The notes below the pieces were generated by a model that saw only the letters and a program-made list of their open reading frames with translations, was not told the DNA's origin and ran no database searches. A DNA stretch of 64,000 bases. Source: Nocardioides ginsengisegetis (lineage in GTDB: Bacteria; Actinomycetota; Actinomycetes; Propionibacteriales; Nocardioidaceae). Below, one piece after another: positions 62,279 to 64,000 of the stretch. The position numbers were made by a program, and so were the translations under genes. Every line of letters starts with the position of its first letter. Position 1 is the first letter of the stretch. The stretch spans positions 124,001 to 188,000 of the forward strand of contig NZ_JACGXA010000001.1 in the NCBI RefSeq assembly GCF_014138045.1, in the 5' to 3' direction.

Positions 62279-63247
62279 CTACGCCGGCTGTGGCTGCTCA
62301 TCGGCGAGCGTGCGCTTCTTGCGCCGCGCGAGCGAGACGCCGACGAGGGCGAGCGCGCCGCCGGCGTACGCCATGGCGGGCGGGGCCTCGCCGAGGAAGA
62401 GCACGCCCATCACGATGGTCAGGGGCGGCACGAGGTAGGTCGTCACGCCGAGGCTGCTGGCGCTCATGTGGTTGAGGGCGAAGGCGTAGGTCGTGAAGGC
62501 GATCGCGGTCGGGAAGACCCCGAGGTAGACCACCCACAGGATCGAGCTGGCCGGGGCATCGGCGGTCTCGCGGACCAGGTCGCCGGCGAACGGCAGGCAG
62601 GCGATCGCGCCGACCGTGCAGGCCAGCCAAGTGATGTGGACGGCCTTGTGGCGCGAGACGAGCGGCTTCTGGAGGATCACGCTGACGGAGTAGACGACCG
62701 CGCTGACGATACAGAGCACCACGCCCAGCACGTCGCGGTTGCCGCCGGGCGAGGTGGACAGCGCGATCAGGGCGACACCGCCGAACGCCAGCGCCAGGCC
62801 GACCGCGAGGTAGACGGTGAAGCGCTCGGAGAGGAACAGGGCCGCCAGCAGCGCGATCAGGACCGGCGAGACCTGGATCAGCATCGCGGCGGTGCCGGCG
62901 TCGACGCGGCGCTCGCCCTCGTTGAGCGCGACGTTGTAGACGCCGAACCACAGCACGCCGATCACCACGACCCGGACCAGGTCGCTCCGGCTGAGGTGGG
63001 GTCGGCCGCGGGTGAGCGCCGCGACCCCGAGGCAGATCGCGCCGACCAGGAGCCGGCCGAGCGAGAGGGAGCCGGGGGTGAAGTCGTCGCCGAGGTAGCG
63101 GATCGCGACGAACGCCGAGGCCCACAGCAGCAGGGTGACCCCGACCGCCGCGACCGGCAGCCAGGCCGCCGTGACAGGTGCGGTGTCCTGGGCGTCGGTC
63201 TGCGGGGTGCCGGGAGTGCTGGCCGCGCCCGTCGTCGTACTCGTCAC
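62279..63247 (-). CDS. EamA-family (DMT) transporter
   Basis: A 322-residue transporter with ten helices in two EamA halves. The first half has LLLWASAFVAIRYLGDDFTP and ALNEGERRVDAGTAAMLIQV, and the second VVYLGVFPTAIAFTTYAFAL and GVTTYLVPPLTIVMGVLFLG, the usual pattern. Members export amino acids or other metabolites. GTG at 63247 has TAGGCT 6 nt upstream on the minus strand. The first 25 residues are a polar Thr/Ala-rich tail. Confidence 0.9.
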   Translation of the reverse strand: MTSTTTGAASTPGTPQTDAQDTAPVTAAWLPVAAVGVTLLLWASAFVAIRYLGDDFTPGSLSLGRLLVGAICLGVAALTRGRPHLSRSDLVRVVVIGVLWFGVYNVALNEGERRVDAGTAAMLIQVSPVLIALLAALFLSERFTVYLAVGLALAFGGVALIALSTSPGGNRDVLGVVLCIVSAVVYSVSVILQKPLVSRHKAVHITWLACTVGAIACLPFAGDLVRETADAPASSILWVVYLGVFPTAIAFTTYAFALNHMSASSLGVTTYLVPPLTIVMGVLFLGEAPPAMAYAGGALALVGVSLARRKKRTLADEQPQPA

Positions 63248-63253
63248 GGCTCC

Positions 63254-63259
63254 AGCCTA
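63254..63259 (-). promoter_or_regulatory. likely leaderless -10 box of the EamA gene
   Basis: TAGGCT on the minus strand lies 6 nt before the GTG at 63247; no Shine-Dalgarno. Confidence 0.5.
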
Positions 63260-63362
63260 GGGATGCCCACCGACACCCGACACGCGGTTATCGGACCTGT
63301 ATGCGCAACATCCGGCCAGGGGTCCGGGTGGGCAGGAATCACCGGTGGACCGGTGAAGCCAG

Positions 63363-63394
63363 ACGTTCTGGAGGGTTGCAACCCTCCAGAACGT
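63363..63394. repeat. perfect 32-bp palindrome between EamA and regX3-like genes
   Basis: ACGTTCTGGAGGGTTG followed by its exact reverse complement, with no loop. It could extrude a cruciform or act as a terminator for the response-regulator gene that ends at 63447 on the minus strand. No T-run follows. Confidence 0.75.
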
Positions 63395-63446
63395 ACGGGA
63401 ACGCCGGTGAACCGGCGATCCCGACCGGGCGTGAGCAGCGACCGGC

Positions 63447-64000
63447 TCAGAGGTCGAGCTTGTACCCCAGCCCGCGCACGGTGACGAGGAACTTCGGCTC
63501 GCTCGGGTCGGGTTCGAGCTTGGCGCGCAGCCGCTTGACGTGCACGTCGAGGGTCTTGGTGTCGCCGACGTAGTCGGAGCCCCAGACCCGGTCGATGAGC
63601 TGGCCGCGGGTCAGCACCCGGCCGGGGTTGCGCAGGAACATCTCGAGGAGCTCGAACTCCTTGAGCGGCAGCCGCTGCTGCTGGCCGTCGACGGTCACGA
63701 CGTGCCGCTCGACGTCCATCCGCACCGGCCCGGCCTCGAGGGTGACCGGCGACAGGTCGGGGTCCTGGCCGCGGCGGAGCACGGCGCGGATCCGGGCGAC
63801 CAGCTCGCGCGGGGAGTAGGGCTTGGTGACGTAGTCGTCGGCGCCGAGCTCCAGGCCGACCACCTTGTCGACCTCGTCGTCCTTGGCGCTGACCATGATC
63901 ACCGGCACGTTGGACGTGGCCCGGATCTGCCGGCACACCTCGGTGCCGGGGATGCCGGGCAGCATCAGGTCGAGCAGGACGATGTCGGCACCGTTGCGGT
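63447..64000 (-). CDS. OmpR-family response regulator (RegX3-like), N-terminus beyond the window
   Basis: The visible 184 residues start in the receiver domain with NGADIVLLDLMLPGIPGTEV, where the phosphorylated Asp sits, then VPVIMVSAKDDEVDKVVGLE and YVTKPYSPRELVARIRAVLR with the conserved Lys. The winged helix has RLPLKEFELLEMFLRNPGRV, LTRGQLIDRVWG and HVKRLRAKLEPDPSEPKFLV, then TVRGLGYKLDL. This is very close to RegX3, the partner of SenX3 in phosphate response, which lies near mshA-ybjN in mycobacteria as here. The first 40 or so residues are cut by the window end. Confidence 0.88.
   Translation of the reverse strand, partial: RNGADIVLLDLMLPGIPGTEVCRQIRATSNVPVIMVSAKDDEVDKVVGLELGADDYVTKPYSPRELVARIRAVLRRGQDPDLSPVTLEAGPVRMDVERHVVTVDGQQQRLPLKEFELLEMFLRNPGRVLTRGQLIDRVWGSDYVGDTKTLDVHVKRLRAKLEPDPSEPKFLVTVRGLGYKLDL

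Overview
The window is high-GC actinobacterial DNA, most likely from Nocardioidaceae (a Nocardioides-like organism). The evidence is mycothiol synthesis (mshA), glucosyl-3-phosphoglycerate synthase, F420-linked oxidoreductases, a 13E12/DUF222 HNH endonuclease behind an actinobacterial SOS box, a regX3-type response regulator near mshA/ybjN, and many start codons with a TAnnnT box 6-8 nt upstream and no Shine-Dalgarno (leaderless style). The species call is inference; no rRNA or tRNA gene was seen.

Region 1 (1-11.8 kb) looks like an acquired surface-polysaccharide island. It is visibly less GC-rich and less regular in codon use than the rest. It carries decayed IS3-type and IS1634/IS4-type transposase remnants, a methyltransferase, a Wzx-type flippase, an O-antigen ligase/Wzy-like polymerase, a sulfotransferase, five glycosyltransferases and a WcaF-type acetyltransferase. 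Six of these genes form a minus-strand array (10548 to 5008) in which most neighbours share 4-nt start/stop overlaps.

Region 2 (11.8-36 kb) supplies precursors and the assembly machine: GDP-fucose (gmd, fcl), sulfate activation (cysD, cysN and an unusual ATP-sulfurylase-like/APS kinase/LMW phosphatase fusion), UDP-glucuronate (ugd), dTDP-rhamnose (rmlA, rmlB and a fused rmlC-rmlD), UDP-galactose (galE), a mannose-6-phosphate isomerase-type cupin, a bacterial tyrosine kinase with a Gly-Tyr repeat tail, and the initiating phosphoglycosyltransferase. Together with region 1 this reads as a Wzx/Wzy pathway for a sulfated, acetylated, fucose/rhamnose/uronate-containing exopolysaccharide. Embedded in it is a conserved actinobacterial block: XRE regulator, HbhA-like Lys/Ala-rich protein and DUF2516 protein.

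Region 3 (36-46.8 kb) holds an esterase, the SOS-box HNH gene, two secreted or small proteins, a 1,695-residue SARP/double NTPase/WD40 regulator, an MFS exporter and a TetR regulator. Region 4 (46.8-52.6 kb) is a tightly coupled plus-strand run: F420 reductase, acyl-CoA dehydrogenase, gpgS, folP2-like, extradiol-dioxygenase-like, RibD-C reductase and enoyl-CoA hydratase. Region 5 (52.6-64 kb) holds membrane proteins, a CAP-domain protein, typA, an emfourin-like protein, a racemase, an SDR, mshA-ybjN, an EamA transporter and a regX3-like gene cut by the window end.

The most unusual structural theme is dispersed palindromic elements. Family A (GTTTCGAGAC...TCCTCAACCACCGA) occurs about eleven times. 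It lies between genes, supplies a stop codon to the TetR gene, and sits in frame inside the APS-kinase fusion as two inter-domain linkers. A different palindrome sits in frame in the dioxygenase-like gene, and a two-copy family B supplies the stop codon of the emfourin-like gene. This resembles, by analogy, the in-frame palindromic elements of Rickettsia.
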